DNA from: Candidatus Acidiferrales bacterium
GTDB taxonomy: Bacteria > Acidobacteriota > Terriglobia > Acidiferrales > UBA7541
Direction: 5' to 3'
Assembly: GCA_035934015.1 (NCBI GenBank)
Contig: DASYYH010000027.1
Coordinates: forward strand, 1 to 64,000
DNA: 64,000 nt
Below, piece after piece: positions 8,426 to 18,300 of this stretch (the stretch's first letter is position 1; each line of letters starts with the position of its first letter). The translations under genes and the position numbers were made by a program. The notes beneath the pieces were generated by a model that did no database searches, was not told the origin of the DNA, and saw only the letters and a program-made list of their open reading frames with translations.

Positions 8426-8967
8426 CCGTGGCCAGAGCGGTTTGGAACCAGATTCAGTCTAACGATTATCGGCTAATGAAACGTGTTCATCGCTGGCGGG
8501 CGCCGCGCTGGTTTCGACTATTTATGATCTATGCCACGCGTCTGGGCGACGGATGGTTGTGGTATGCGATTGGCGTGCTTCTTGTTTTCTTCGGCGGGCC
8601 GTCTCGCTTCCCAGCCATTGGCTCCGCGGGGTTGGCGGCACTGCTCGGAATCGCCTTGTTCCGCTTCCTCAAGCAAGTGAGCAAAAGGCCGCGACCATGC
8701 GAGATTGAGCCTCATTGCTGGTCCGTGATTCTGCCCCCGGACCAGTTCTCTTTCCCTTCCGGACATTCGATCACAGCATTTGCTGTCTCTATAGTTCTTG
8801 GCTCGTTTTATCCGGAACTGCAGGTTTGCTTGCTTTTTGCCGCGGCGAGCATTGCTGTCTCGCGCATTATTTTGGGAATGCACTTTTTGAGCGATGTAAT
8901 CGTGGGGTCGGTAATCGGGATATTGCTTGGACTCACATGCTTTCATTTTTTCGTGAGAATCAGATAG
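8422..8967 (+). CDS. PAP2-family membrane phosphatase
   Basis: This 181-residue membrane protein carries the three acid-phosphatase motifs: KQVSKRPRP, FPSGHS and SRIILGMHFLSDV. Five or six hydrophobic segments surround them. Members remove phosphate from phosphatidic acid, phosphatidylglycerol-phosphate or undecaprenyl pyrophosphate; which one applies here is not visible. The ATG at 8422 overlaps the TGA of the PHP gene (ATGA) and has GGAGG about eight bases upstream, so I prefer it to the ATG at 8416. The pair probably works on the same lipid pathway as the divergent glycosyltransferase. Confidence 0.85.
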   Translation: MTVARAVWNQIQSNDYRLMKRVHRWRAPRWFRLFMIYATRLGDGWLWYAIGVLLVFFGGPSRFPAIGSAGLAALLGIALFRFLKQVSKRPRPCEIEPHCWSVILPPDQFSFPSGHSITAFAVSIVLGSFYPELQVCLLFAAASIAVSRIILGMHFLSDVIVGSVIGILLGLTCFHFFVRIR

Positions 8968-9117
8968 CTCAGCAAATCGATGCTTACATGCCGCGTCCAT
9001 GCTCCTTCGACTCACGCGAGATTTGAGTTTTTTGAAAGGGTCATCGCTGATGATTCGCGCTTAGGAAGACTTAAGTGCAGCAGCAGAAGAGGATTCGTTG
9101 GTGATTCCCTCGGAAGC

Positions 9118-9837
9118 TCAGGTTCCGTGCTTCCCGGAGCTTGGCGCGCCTTGCCAACCGGCGGTTTCCCACATCCTGAACGCACCTCGAAAGGCGTTCC
9201 TGTTGTCGCCTAGCTCCGCGCCAGGGGGGAGTTCCTTCAATTTCTTCGCGTTTCCTCCACCGATAATCACATAGTCTGGCTCCATTGCCAGTTTCAACCT
9301 TTCAACAATATCGGCGACATATCGTCGCCACTTCTTTTTCCCATGTCGCTGCAGACCACGCAACCCGATGTAGTCCTCGTACGTCCGGTCCTTCTTATAA
9401 GGCAAATGCGCAATTTCCATCGGCTCGACAATCCCATCGACGATCATCGCCGAGCCGAGCCCTGTGCCCAGTCCCAGAAAAAGCATGCGACCACCGCGAT
9501 AGCTCCCCAATGCTTGCATCGCAGCATCGTTCATTAGTTTGACGGGGTGCCCAAACGCCTTCCTGAAGTGAAAACCGACCCAACCATGCCCAAGATTATA
9601 GGGGTCTCTCAAAACCTGCCCATGCACAATGGGGCCGGGATAACCTATAGACACAACGTCGTACTTCCAGTCCTCAGCCAACCTTTTGACATCGCGGGTC
9701 ATTTTTTGCGGGGTCATAGCGAGGCCGGAATTGAGTTTGCGCTCTTCGTGTTCTCCCGTCGCCAAGATCTTGACATGAGTCCCGCCAACATCAATGGCAA
9801 GGACTCTTAGTTTTCGTTTGCTGACGGAAGTCTTCAT
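9118..9837 (-). CDS. ppgK: Polyphosphate glucokinase (ROK family)
   Basis: The 239-residue protein has the phosphate-1 motif AIDVGGTHVKI near the N-terminus, the sugar-binding LMNDAAMQALG, and GLGTGLGSAMIVDG. The length and these motifs match PpgK, which phosphorylates glucose using inorganic polyphosphate (some members also use ATP). ROK enzymes dependent only on ATP are usually longer. The neighbouring CHAD, Ppx and SixA genes support a polyphosphate link. It is transcribed divergently from the CHAD gene, with about 195 bp between them. Confidence 0.82.
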   Translation of the reverse strand: MKTSVSKRKLRVLAIDVGGTHVKILATGEHEERKLNSGLAMTPQKMTRDVKRLAEDWKYDVVSIGYPGPIVHGQVLRDPYNLGHGWVGFHFRKAFGHPVKLMNDAAMQALGSYRGGRMLFLGLGTGLGSAMIVDGIVEPMEIAHLPYKKDRTYEDYIGLRGLQRHGKKKWRRYVADIVERLKLAMEPDYVIIGGGNAKKLKELPPGAELGDNRNAFRGAFRMWETAGWQGAPSSGKHGT

Positions 9838-10032
9838 CGTGCGTCACCTTCGTAGCGGACCTGAAGTCATAAACAGTTGAATCGTCCGTACAAATTATCC
9901 ACCGCGCCTTCGCCGAAAACAACGTTTATGAGGCTTTTTTTTTCGGCATATCGGAGCCGTGCTTTCGGAGATTTGCTATGGCCCCCTTGGCAGAGGTAAC
10001 ATCATCCGCCCCGTCACTTACGGCAGGGCTTC

Positions 10033-11544
10033 ATGAACGCGACTTCACATCTAAAGAGCCACATTCAAGATAGTGCTGCGCCAAAGACTGGATTGCCATA
10101 CTGGATGTCACGTGTCTTGCAGGAACATGCGAAAGCTTCCAAGAATCTGAGCGGCGATCCGATTCACGATTTGCGAACGGCACTGCGCCGGTGTTTGACG
10201 ATCGAAAGTGCAATGTCTGAATTGGACCCACATCCTGCTTGGAAAAAATTGAGACGTACAGGCAAGAAGCTCATGAAGGGCCTGGGCTCCTTGCGAGATT
10301 CCGAAGTGCTTCTCGGTTGGCTGAGTAAATTCGAGAACGCCAATCGCACGGTCGGGCAGGCGCTGGAAACCTCTCTGCAGCTCGAATTTGATTTGGCTAA
10401 GAAAGAAGCTCAAGGGGCGCTTAAGAGCTTCGGCCGAGAGAAATGGGCCATTTTGCAAAAGCTTCTGGTCGAGCGGGCTGCACGATTAATACCCGAAACG
10501 GCGCCGGCACAATACCTGGCGCTCGAGCGCTGGGATGAAGCGTACAAGAAGCATCGCTTCGCTCTGCGAAGCCGTTCCAAAATCAGCTATCACCGTGCGC
10601 GAGCCGGTTTGAAGACTTTCCGGTACACATTGGAAAATTTCATGCCAGGCTTGCACGCCAAATGGCGTGGTGATGTGAAACAACTTCAGGATATGCTTGG
10701 CGAAGTTCATGACCTTGACGTGCTCTGGACAAAGATTGTGGCGCTTAGGCCAGCGCAAAACGATGCCGCAGGAATGGAATGGAAGACAGCGATCGAGAGC
10801 GAACGAATGTTCCGGCTGGCACAATACCGGACAAAAACCAGAGGTAAGAATTCAATATGGCAGGCATGGCGTGCTGCATTGCCCCATGGAGACGCCCAGG
10901 AAGAAGCGGCTCTGGCGAAGCTGTCCGTTTGGTCGGCGTATCGAACGCCTGAGTTCACACGTGCTGAGCGCGTAGCCACACTCAGCGCGGAGCTATACGA
11001 TTTGCTTGCTGCTCGCGGATTCACTGTTGGATTGCCGACTGAGCGCGGGAGAGTCATTCTTCGGGCAGCCGCATTGCTGGAGGATGTTGGCCGAATGAGC
11101 GGCAATAAAGGGCATCACAAGGAATCCTACCGCTTGATCCACAAGTTGCCTCTTCCGCTGGGATGGAGACCATCTGAACTACAGCTCGTGGCGCTTGTGG
11201 CGCGTTACCATCGCAAGGCGTTGCCCCAGCTTAAACACAAGGAATTCAGCTCCCTTTCTAGTTCTTTCCGTCAGGCGACGCTTCTTCTCGCGGGAATTTT
11301 GCGGCTTGCCATTTGCTGCGAACAATCTCCAATACAAATTCGGAGGATGGATTTGGAAGTGACACTGGACGGGCTGTTGATTCGTGCTTACGGGTTTGAC
11401 GGAGAAGAGCCGTTGCTGTCGAAGCTCGCAACGGCTAAACACCTGCTCGAAATTGCGTGTCGCAGACCGATCGCCATACTCCCCGGTGTCGCCGGCACCC
11501 CGGTCCGGACGTCTGACCTCAAAACGAAAACCGCCGCAGCCTGA
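10033..11544 (+). CDS. CHAD-domain protein fused to a Ppx-type HD-like domain
   Basis: The first 300 of 503 residues form a CHAD domain: a helical bundle with conserved basic and histidine residues (IHDLRTALRRCLTIESA; SKISYHRARAGLKTFRYTLEN; LGEVHDLDVLW), known to bind polyphosphate. Residues 310-490 resemble the C-terminal HD domain of Ppx/GppA: ALLEDVGRMSGNKGHHKES, then LVALVARYHRKALP. The metal-binding His-Asp pair is Glu-Asp here, so the domain is probably not a working phosphohydrolase. The fusion suggests a polyphosphate-binding protein that interacts with or regulates the Ppx encoded nearby. ATG 10033 lacks a strong ribosome site (GGCAGGGCTTC precedes it). Confidence 0.8.
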   Translation: MNATSHLKSHIQDSAAPKTGLPYWMSRVLQEHAKASKNLSGDPIHDLRTALRRCLTIESAMSELDPHPAWKKLRRTGKKLMKGLGSLRDSEVLLGWLSKFENANRTVGQALETSLQLEFDLAKKEAQGALKSFGREKWAILQKLLVERAARLIPETAPAQYLALERWDEAYKKHRFALRSRSKISYHRARAGLKTFRYTLENFMPGLHAKWRGDVKQLQDMLGEVHDLDVLWTKIVALRPAQNDAAGMEWKTAIESERMFRLAQYRTKTRGKNSIWQAWRAALPHGDAQEEAALAKLSVWSAYRTPEFTRAERVATLSAELYDLLAARGFTVGLPTERGRVILRAAALLEDVGRMSGNKGHHKESYRLIHKLPLPLGWRPSELQLVALVARYHRKALPQLKHKEFSSLSSSFRQATLLLAGILRLAICCEQSPIQIRRMDLEVTLDGLLIRAYGFDGEEPLLSKLATAKHLLEIACRRPIAILPGVAGTPVRTSDLKTKTAAA

Positions 11545-11574
11545 TTGCGGATCGCCTATTCCACGTGAGAATCA

Positions 11575-12072
11575 CTAATCCGCCAGCTGGCGGAGGGTTT
11601 TCGGCAGGTATACGCTGATTATCGACCCTCGTGGCGGAGAAAAGTTCTCCATATCCAGTGCCGCACAACCAGCTTTCTTGAGCGCCGTCACTGTGGAGTG
11701 AGATCCGATTCCGAGGGCAATCACCAAGTCTAAATTTGGAGCATGGCCAACGCAAAGCACTTCACCGGCCTTGACGGCGGAGATTTCTTCAAACAGAACT
11801 GCAGGTTTGGCCTCTGGTTTCAAGGCTTCGGTTTGGCGTAACTTCTTTACGGGATAGCCCAAGGCCTCACACACAATCTCTGCCGTCTGCACCGCGCGCA
11901 GCAAAGGGCTTGCGAGGATAACGCCCGGTTTGATCCCTATCGCACACAGCCCGCGCGCGGCGGCTTTCGTCTTCGCAATGCCTCTCGGCGTCAGGAAACG
12001 ATCCACCTCTGGCGGGCAGGCTGGGTCCGTGCGGTCAATCGCAATACCGTGCCGCATCAAAAAGAGTCTCAT
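11575..12072 (-). CDS. sixA: SixA-like phosphohistidine phosphatase
   Basis: The 165-residue protein begins MRLFLMRHGIA, the RHG motif of the histidine phosphatase superfamily, and continues with LTPRGIAKTKAAARGL, ASPLLRAVQTAEIV and CVGHAPNLDLV (second catalytic His). Size and motifs match SixA, which removes phosphate from histidine-phosphotransfer proteins. In this setting it may act on another phosphoprotein or on small phosphorylated molecules. A purine-rich ribosome site (AAGAAGACGA) precedes the ATG. It lies 70 bp downstream of ppx, probably in the same operon, and converges on the CHAD gene. Confidence 0.82.
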   Translation of the reverse strand: MRLFLMRHGIAIDRTDPACPPEVDRFLTPRGIAKTKAAARGLCAIGIKPGVILASPLLRAVQTAEIVCEALGYPVKKLRQTEALKPEAKPAVLFEEISAVKAGEVLCVGHAPNLDLVIALGIGSHSTVTALKKAGCAALDMENFSPPRGSIISVYLPKTLRQLAD

Positions 12073-12142
12073 TTCGTCTTCTTTTCCTTCCGAATCACGC
12101 GCCGCATCAAGCCAAAACCAAGCGGCTTAAGAAATCAAGCGA

Positions 12143-13735
12143 CTAGGCAGCCCGGTGCGCGCTCGTCGGCAGCCTTTCAAGCGATCTTGAACGACGGACA
12201 TTGCGTGCACGACCGAAGCGGAACCTCCATCCGGAAACCTCTTCAAAGAACTTCGCAGCCCTGCGGCATGTACTGATAGGCAGGCTATAGTGTCCTACAC
12301 AGTGCATACGAAGATGGATTGTCTTTCGATGAATCACCACATCGATGCTCTGAACCATTCGCCTGCGGTCCTTATCGAGCGCAATAGCAATTCTCAGGAT
12401 TCCCGTAAGCAGCCGAACTTCTTCACGACGCCTCGGGTCAAGCAATGAATAAACCTTATGCCCTGGATCCGGACTCGATTTCCCGTGATAACGGACTAGA
12501 CATGCAACAATCATCTGATTGGCTTCGCTCAATCCTGGAATCTGAGCATTACGAACAATGTATTCGCCATGCTTGTGATGCGCGGTCGAATTAATCGCAT
12601 ACCCCACGTCATGCAGAATCGCCGCCATCTCCAGCGGCAAGCGAAGTTCGTGCGGTAGTCCGTGAATTGGGGTCAGCTTATCGAACAGATAAGCGGCCAG
12701 GCTGCGCACGTACTCGGCATGCAAAGGATCACTGTCGAAACGCACGCCGATCCGACGCGCTTCTCGTAGAAGCGGCTCCGCAACAACGGCATAACTCTTG
12801 GGTGCGACACCAGAGTAGTGCGACGCTGCCAAATCCCAGAGAATTCCTTCCTTAACTCCAACTCCTGGAACGAGCAAGGCCCGCAAGCGTAACCATTGCG
12901 CCAGCGAACTGAAAACAATCGCAGCAATTCCAATAACCTCTGCACGGTCCTTGCGTAGGCCTAACGCCTTCATCCGCTCGCTGACGCCCAACCCCAAGAT
13001 ACCCCATAACCGTTCGTGCAGCAGCCGCAGGTTAATTGTGGCAATACCCCCGATTCGTGGTCCGGGCGCCAGTCGCGCCAGTGCGTCAGCGTTCCCCCCT
13101 GAAGCAACAGCGACGGCACCCGAGAGGTCCGGCGGGTTCGGCCAAACGCTTTGCAGAATCGAAAGCACGCGATGCTGCACGCGTTCGCATTCGTCTTCGC
13201 TGAATGCGCCATAAATGCCGAGAGTCTCCATTAGACGAACTGTGCCGAGCGGCAACGCAAAAATCTTGACGGGTGCGCGCTTTCGCAAAAGGCTGACTTC
13301 CAGGCTCCCGCCGCCAAGGTCCACGATGAGACGAGGCGAAAAGCGCTCCCCCACTGCGCCTAAAATCGTCGAGCGAACCAGACGCGCTTCTTCCGAGGAA
13401 TCGATTACTTCCAACTCAATGCCGGTCGTGTGGCGGATTCGCCGAATCAGTTCTGCGCGATTGTGGGCTTCGCGAGCTGCGCTCGTCGCGACAGCACGGT
13501 AGCGCTTCACGTCATAACGATCGAGCAAAGTCTTGAATTTGCGGAAGGCTTGCGTGGCCTGCAACATCGTCAATCGGCTGAATTTGTGTTTCGTGAACGC
13601 GCGGTGGCCCAGTCGAACAGGCCAGCGCTCCGATTCAAGAATTTGGATCTCGGATGCCGAGTTGGCTTGCGCAATGACGAGCCGTATCGCGTTTGAACCT
13701 GCATCGATGCCCGCGATTCGAACAGGGTCAGCCAA
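12143..13735 (-). CDS. ppx: Exopolyphosphatase/pppGpp phosphohydrolase (Ppx/GppA)
   Basis: The 530-residue protein starts LADPVRIAGIDAGSNAIRLV (actin-like ATPase-fold phosphate motif), followed by AVATSAAREAHNR, the phosphate-2 motif IVDLGGGSLEVSLL and GGNADALARL. A C-terminal HD domain has an intact AAILHDVGYAI and HHKHGEYIV. It degrades polyphosphate and possibly pppGpp. The frame is open to 13978, but that part overlaps the upstream kinase gene. The TTG at 13735 lies two bases past that gene's stop, so translation is probably coupled. Its HD domain is the intact relative of the degenerate one in the CHAD fusion at 10033. Confidence 0.85.
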   Translation of the reverse strand: MADPVRIAGIDAGSNAIRLVIAQANSASEIQILESERWPVRLGHRAFTKHKFSRLTMLQATQAFRKFKTLLDRYDVKRYRAVATSAAREAHNRAELIRRIRHTTGIELEVIDSSEEARLVRSTILGAVGERFSPRLIVDLGGGSLEVSLLRKRAPVKIFALPLGTVRLMETLGIYGAFSEDECERVQHRVLSILQSVWPNPPDLSGAVAVASGGNADALARLAPGPRIGGIATINLRLLHERLWGILGLGVSERMKALGLRKDRAEVIGIAAIVFSSLAQWLRLRALLVPGVGVKEGILWDLAASHYSGVAPKSYAVVAEPLLREARRIGVRFDSDPLHAEYVRSLAAYLFDKLTPIHGLPHELRLPLEMAAILHDVGYAINSTAHHKHGEYIVRNAQIPGLSEANQMIVACLVRYHGKSSPDPGHKVYSLLDPRRREEVRLLTGILRIAIALDKDRRRMVQSIDVVIHRKTIHLRMHCVGHYSLPISTCRRAAKFFEEVSGWRFRFGRARNVRRSRSLERLPTSAHRAA

Positions 13736-13737
13736 GG

Positions 13738-14562
13738 TTATTGCCAGAGGTGCACCAGCGCGTGCGAAGGACGGTAGCGAATGTTGCGGATTCCCAGATA
13801 AGAAGCGATTCGCTTGCGAAGGTCCGCGTTGACCGTGCGAATCGTGTTTTCGCCGTTCAGCGTCGCGAAACCATGACGTTTTGCCAGATTTACAAACTCT
13901 TTTCGAACCATCGTCTGGTAGCCAATGAAAGAATCGTAAAGATCGTCTGACAAATGTAAATCGCGCCCCGCTTCCCAAAAGCTGATGGCCGGCGATTTCT
14001 GAAATTCCCGCTCGAAAGCGACTTGCGGCCGGACGTTAAGGAAAAAAGTCAGGTCCGGAGGAAGCGCAAGATCATAAATTCGATGAAGATACTGATGATC
14101 CAGACCGCGAACAGCCGCGCGCGCAATCAATGTGTAGTAATACCGATCAGCCAGCACAATCATCCCAGAACGCAGCGCCGGGAGAATGCGGTTTTCAAGC
14201 TGGTCAAAAAAATCCGTGGCGTACATCAACGCCAGCGTATAGCGCGTCACGGAGTTCTTCGCAAGCAGGCTGTCGATATCCTTTGCAATCAGAAAGGATC
14301 GGCGCAGCCCCATCGTTTGTACCGCAAAGCCTTGCGATTCAAGCCATTCTGTGAGTAGGGCAATTTGTGTCGAACGGCCAGAACCATCCGTGCCTTCAAG
14401 TACGATCAAATGTCCGCTCAGCTCGCTGCGATCCAGCGTCGGCAAACCGGCCGACGCTCGTGTAACGATGGATTCGCCAATCCATGGCTGTACGCCTGAC
14501 GATGCGGACATCGCACTCATATATTCCTCGGGTGAATCCGCTCTTTCTGCGTTTTCTGCCAT
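13738..14562 (-). CDS. Thymidylate-kinase-like P-loop kinase, paralogue 1
   Basis: The 274-residue protein has an N-terminal extension of about 48 residues, then a P-loop GTDGSGRST (57-65), and the motif LADRYYYTLIARAAVRG in place of the Tmk signature DR(Y/F)xxSxxAYQ. The Ser and Tyr-Gln that hold the thymine base in true dTMP kinases are missing, so the acceptor is probably not dTMP. It is sandwiched between a second such kinase (8 bp upstream) and ppx (2 bp downstream). This tight linkage suggests a role in polyphosphate or nucleotide-phosphate turnover rather than DNA precursor synthesis. The function is inferred from context only. Confidence 0.7.
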   Translation of the reverse strand: MAENAERADSPEEYMSAMSASSGVQPWIGESIVTRASAGLPTLDRSELSGHLIVLEGTDGSGRSTQIALLTEWLESQGFAVQTMGLRRSFLIAKDIDSLLAKNSVTRYTLALMYATDFFDQLENRILPALRSGMIVLADRYYYTLIARAAVRGLDHQYLHRIYDLALPPDLTFFLNVRPQVAFEREFQKSPAISFWEAGRDLHLSDDLYDSFIGYQTMVRKEFVNLAKRHGFATLNGENTIRTVNADLRKRIASYLGIRNIRYRPSHALVHLWQ

Positions 14563-14570
14563 GTCCTCGA

Positions 14571-15296
14571 TTAGCCCTTGAAACGCTTCAATTCGATATG
14601 CTCGGAAACAACATCACGCATCCTCTGTTGAAGCTGATGCACTGGCAAAGTCCCATCCATCAGAACAAAATTGTCCGACTGGACCATTTGGTCGTAGCGC
14701 GCCAGCGTAATTCCCTGAAATTTTGTGAAGCTCTCGATGGGATCAAGCGACAATCCCAAGTCCATACCAGCTTCATAATACTTCAGGCGTGGACGCCCAC
14801 TGAGGATTCGCCGTATCGCAATTTCTAACGGTGCTCGAAAATAAAACGTAACGTCCGGAACGACCGCATACTGATAGAGGTTCCTCAGCCAATCCACAGG
14901 GCATCCACGGGCGCCGTCGCGCGCAAATGCGGTGTAGACGTAGCGATCCGCGAGAACAAGATGTCCACTTCGCAGCAAGGGTAGGATTTGTCGTTCGTAG
15001 CGATCCGCAAAGTCCGCCGCGTGAATCAGGGAGAACGTCACGGGAGTCAGCAGGCGGCGCCGCTTGCCCCTTCGAGTCGCCGATTTTACTAAAGGCGAGG
15101 AATTCCACTCAGTAAAGTACGTCCGGTAGCCACCCACCTCCAGCCACCGCTTCAGCAGATGGAGCTGCGTGCTTTTACCCGACCCATCAATGCCTTCAAC
15201 GACGACCAGCGCCCCAGAATATGGGCGCGTCGGTTGTTTCGGCCGTTTCTCTTCGGGCTGTGCGGCCTGCTCAATCGTTGTGCTTGGAGTTCCCAT
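14571..15296 (-). CDS. Thymidylate-kinase-like P-loop kinase, paralogue 2
   Basis: The 241-residue protein has a P-loop GIDGSGKST (35-43) and LADRYVYTAFARDGARG, again lacking the SxxAYQ part of dTMP kinases. The central block ADFADRYERQILPLLRSGHL closely matches the same block of the next gene (TDFFDQLENRILPALRSGMI), so the two are tandem paralogues. It is the first gene of the minus-strand set kinase-kinase-ppx-sixA. ATG 15296 was preferred to TTG 15308. A heterodimeric enzyme is possible, since related P-loop kinases dimerise. Confidence 0.7.
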   Translation of the reverse strand: MGTPSTTIEQAAQPEEKRPKQPTRPYSGALVVVEGIDGSGKSTQLHLLKRWLEVGGYRTYFTEWNSSPLVKSATRRGKRRRLLTPVTFSLIHAADFADRYERQILPLLRSGHLVLADRYVYTAFARDGARGCPVDWLRNLYQYAVVPDVTFYFRAPLEIAIRRILSGRPRLKYYEAGMDLGLSLDPIESFTKFQGITLARYDQMVQSDNFVLMDGTLPVHQLQQRMRDVVSEHIELKRFKG

Positions 15297-15371
15297 TCGT
15301 CCCGACAAACTCTACTAGTCTGCTCCGAAACTGTAAATGCCGCGTGACAGCATCGTTAAAATTGCGTCAAC

Positions 15372-18300
15372 CTACTGGTCGCGGCCCGCTACTTGCTCAT
15401 TGATATCGTAGAGCGGCATAGCGGGAGTTACACCGTCGCTTTCCTGCGCAACGGTAATCGCCATAACGCGGATTTTATCATTGTCCGGCAAAGTCAGCGT
15501 TCTCACACCGGCAGGCACGTCCAGTGCATACGCGAACAGATAGGAATAGGAGTAAGGCACGTTCGCACCATCGGCAGTGTGGTGGTGTGAGGCAAACCAC
15601 GCCACAGGCGCGCGCTTGATGAATCCGGGCGCTATACCAGCATAATGCGGCAGCATGATTGGCCCATTTTTCTCAATGTACGCGATAAACCTGCGGGTCC
15701 GCTGCGCGGCGTTACTGGTGTCGCTTGGATCCGGGGCCACAGGCGGTTTCAGCGCCTCCATCGTAAACGAGCGGTCATACCACTGGCCGATGAACCCTCC
15801 CCAGTCTTGAATCGTCAAAGCGTCGCTCCGGTCTCCCAGCCGAAACGTGGCTTTTTGATCGCCATCCGACGATGCCGCCAGAATATAGACCCGATTGTAT
15901 CGACCGACGGGAAGTTCGATCGTTTGCCCACGAGTTACGACGGCGTCCATTTTTCCAGTTCCCGAAGGGGCCAAGTGGAAATGGATGCCTGCATACGGAA
16001 TATCTGTTGGCAACATCTCGGCGGGGATCGCATCTCCGGCCGCATCGAACCCGCCCGCGGACTTCATACCGTCATTGCTGGTGACCGCCAGATCGTAGCG
16101 CACAGCAACGGAATGTGAAATCGGCGGGGTCGCATGAACGTGTGGTGGCGCAGGGGCAACTTCATAACTCTTGATTTCATAAGGGCTCAGATCTGTCACC
16201 AGCTCTCCGCCCTGAATTGCCACTTGTCCTTTCATCGGCAATTCCTGCCCATTGATTTCGCGAACGCTGACGACTGGCGCGTTGAATGACAAACGTACGT
16301 CATGCGCCGCCTTGCCAGTCATTTCAACGAGCCGCAAAACTTCGTCCTTGCCATCTTCTGCCTTCTTGAAAGCCATTACGCGCACATCGTCGCTGCTGAC
16401 TCGCAACAAGGAAAGCGCCTTGCCAAACGTTCCGGCGTGCTTTGCACTCTGAAATGCAATCAATGGGTCATCGAGGCGATATGCCTGCCAGGGAGTGTCT
16501 GACTGGTCCCAATTCCCCGCATGACTTGCCAGTCCATATGTGAATTCGTGGTGCCCCCAATCCTGGGTCGCTTGGTCGCGATAATCCTGACCGGCCGGAC
16601 TGACACCGGGCGTATAAAGCAAAGTCAGACGCAGAGTGTTGTCGTCCGGCTTGTCGGACCCGGTTTTCGCGCCGGAAAGAATCGTCACGCCAAAGTCATC
16701 GCTCTTATCCGTCAAATCGAACCAGCGATGCGAGGCCATCTCAAAAGTCTTCTCGTTGTCGGTTGAGCGTTGAATCGTTCCCGCGCCCCAGTTGTATGTA
16801 GCCATCGGGTTCGATGCCGTCAGCGGGAAAACCGCTTTCAACGCGGCTTCTCGTGTTTTCCAGTCAATAATGTTGCCAAATTCCACGCGATTCCCTGCAT
16901 CACCCGCGGACAAGCTGATCGTCTGTACGAATTTCGAACTCTCGGTTTCGCGTTCTACGCGCAAAGCCACGCGCACAGGCCCATCCTCGGCAATCGTGAC
17001 CTTGCAAATGCCCTCAACATACCCTCGCGGCGGCTGGCTCTGGTCTGACCAGTCCATATTCCATGCCGGCCATTGCGAGGGTTTCTCCGTTTGAAACGCT
17101 AACCTCATCGGCGAAGAAAGAAGCTCTCGCCCAAGCTTCTTGTCGTAGATGCTGGAGACGTCGCCGTCCTGATTCAATTCGATTCGATAGCGCGCATTTT
17201 CGAGTGAAGCGGCCGTAACCTTCAAATCGGAAGCCTTAAACGAAACTGGCGAATCGGAAGGCTCGATGTCATAAACCGCATATCCAACCGATGGCACCTT
17301 CGCCAGGAACAACACTTTCGAGATGCCATCATCTTCTCCACTCAGCTGCGCAGGCACTTCCCCGCCATCTGGCCCGTATGCACGAACTCCTTGCGGCGCG
17401 CCGCCGGCAAATTTGATTTTCGCTTCCACAACATCCTGGCGCTCAATTGAAAGAGGGTTATAAACGATGATCGGCGTTCCCTTTGTCTCCGTATCCAATT
17501 CGGAACTGATCCCGTTCGTCGCACTCTTCAATACTTGCGCAAACTGGTTCATGGCCAGCACGTCGTCATTCCACGAATATGTGTACGCCTTCGGCGTCGC
17601 TGTCCCTGCCATGATGTCGTGAAATTGGCCTCCAAGCACCAATCTCCATGCGTAATTGAGCCGGGCAAAGGGATACGGCCTGCTTCCCAGCCAATCCGCA
17701 GCAACCGACGCCGCTTCCGCCGCGCGCGCTAGATTTTCATTTTCGCGATTCCAGCGCTTGTGAACCGCCTCTGACGTGAGCGAACCTGCCGAATGATTTG
17801 TTAGCTCCAAATCGCCGTGATACTTCGGCAAGCCCCCAGTCAAATTTTCCGCGACTATGTCCTTAAACATCTGGTCTGCGGGAGACGAAACCACGTGCAG
17901 CGCCCCCATGCCCATGCGCATTTTCTGCCCCGTTGTTGGTGGCGCTTGCTCATGCTGATCTTCATCGTCATTGCGTCCCTGCGGCGGCAAAATCCCCATG
18001 CTTTTTGTGATCATCTCTTCGATCAATTTGACGGAAGCCTCGTCGGGCGACCCACCGATGTCACCCGTTCCATAATAGTGATAATCCGTGTAGGCGCCGC
18101 TCGCTTTGCCGTCCAAATCCACGCGATGTGGCCAGTCCACGAAATTGTGCGCTCCAGGAGGCGGAGTGGAAGCTGTTAAATCATAATGAACGGGAGCGCT
18201 GTAGCTACCCGGATTCAGCGCTGCAATCACGCCGTGGCCATCCGGACCGATCCACATGCCGACATTGAATGGAGTACCCACTGGCGTTTCTTCCGGAGAA

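Noticed and set aside
13736-13978. 81-residue N-terminal extension of Ppx
   Set aside because: It lies inside the upstream kinase gene, and Ppx homology begins just after that gene's stop.
13738-15296. Calling either kinase-like gene tmk (dTMP kinase)
   Set aside because: Both lack the SxxAYQ thymine-pocket residues and are linked to ppx, so the housekeeping name is not supported.
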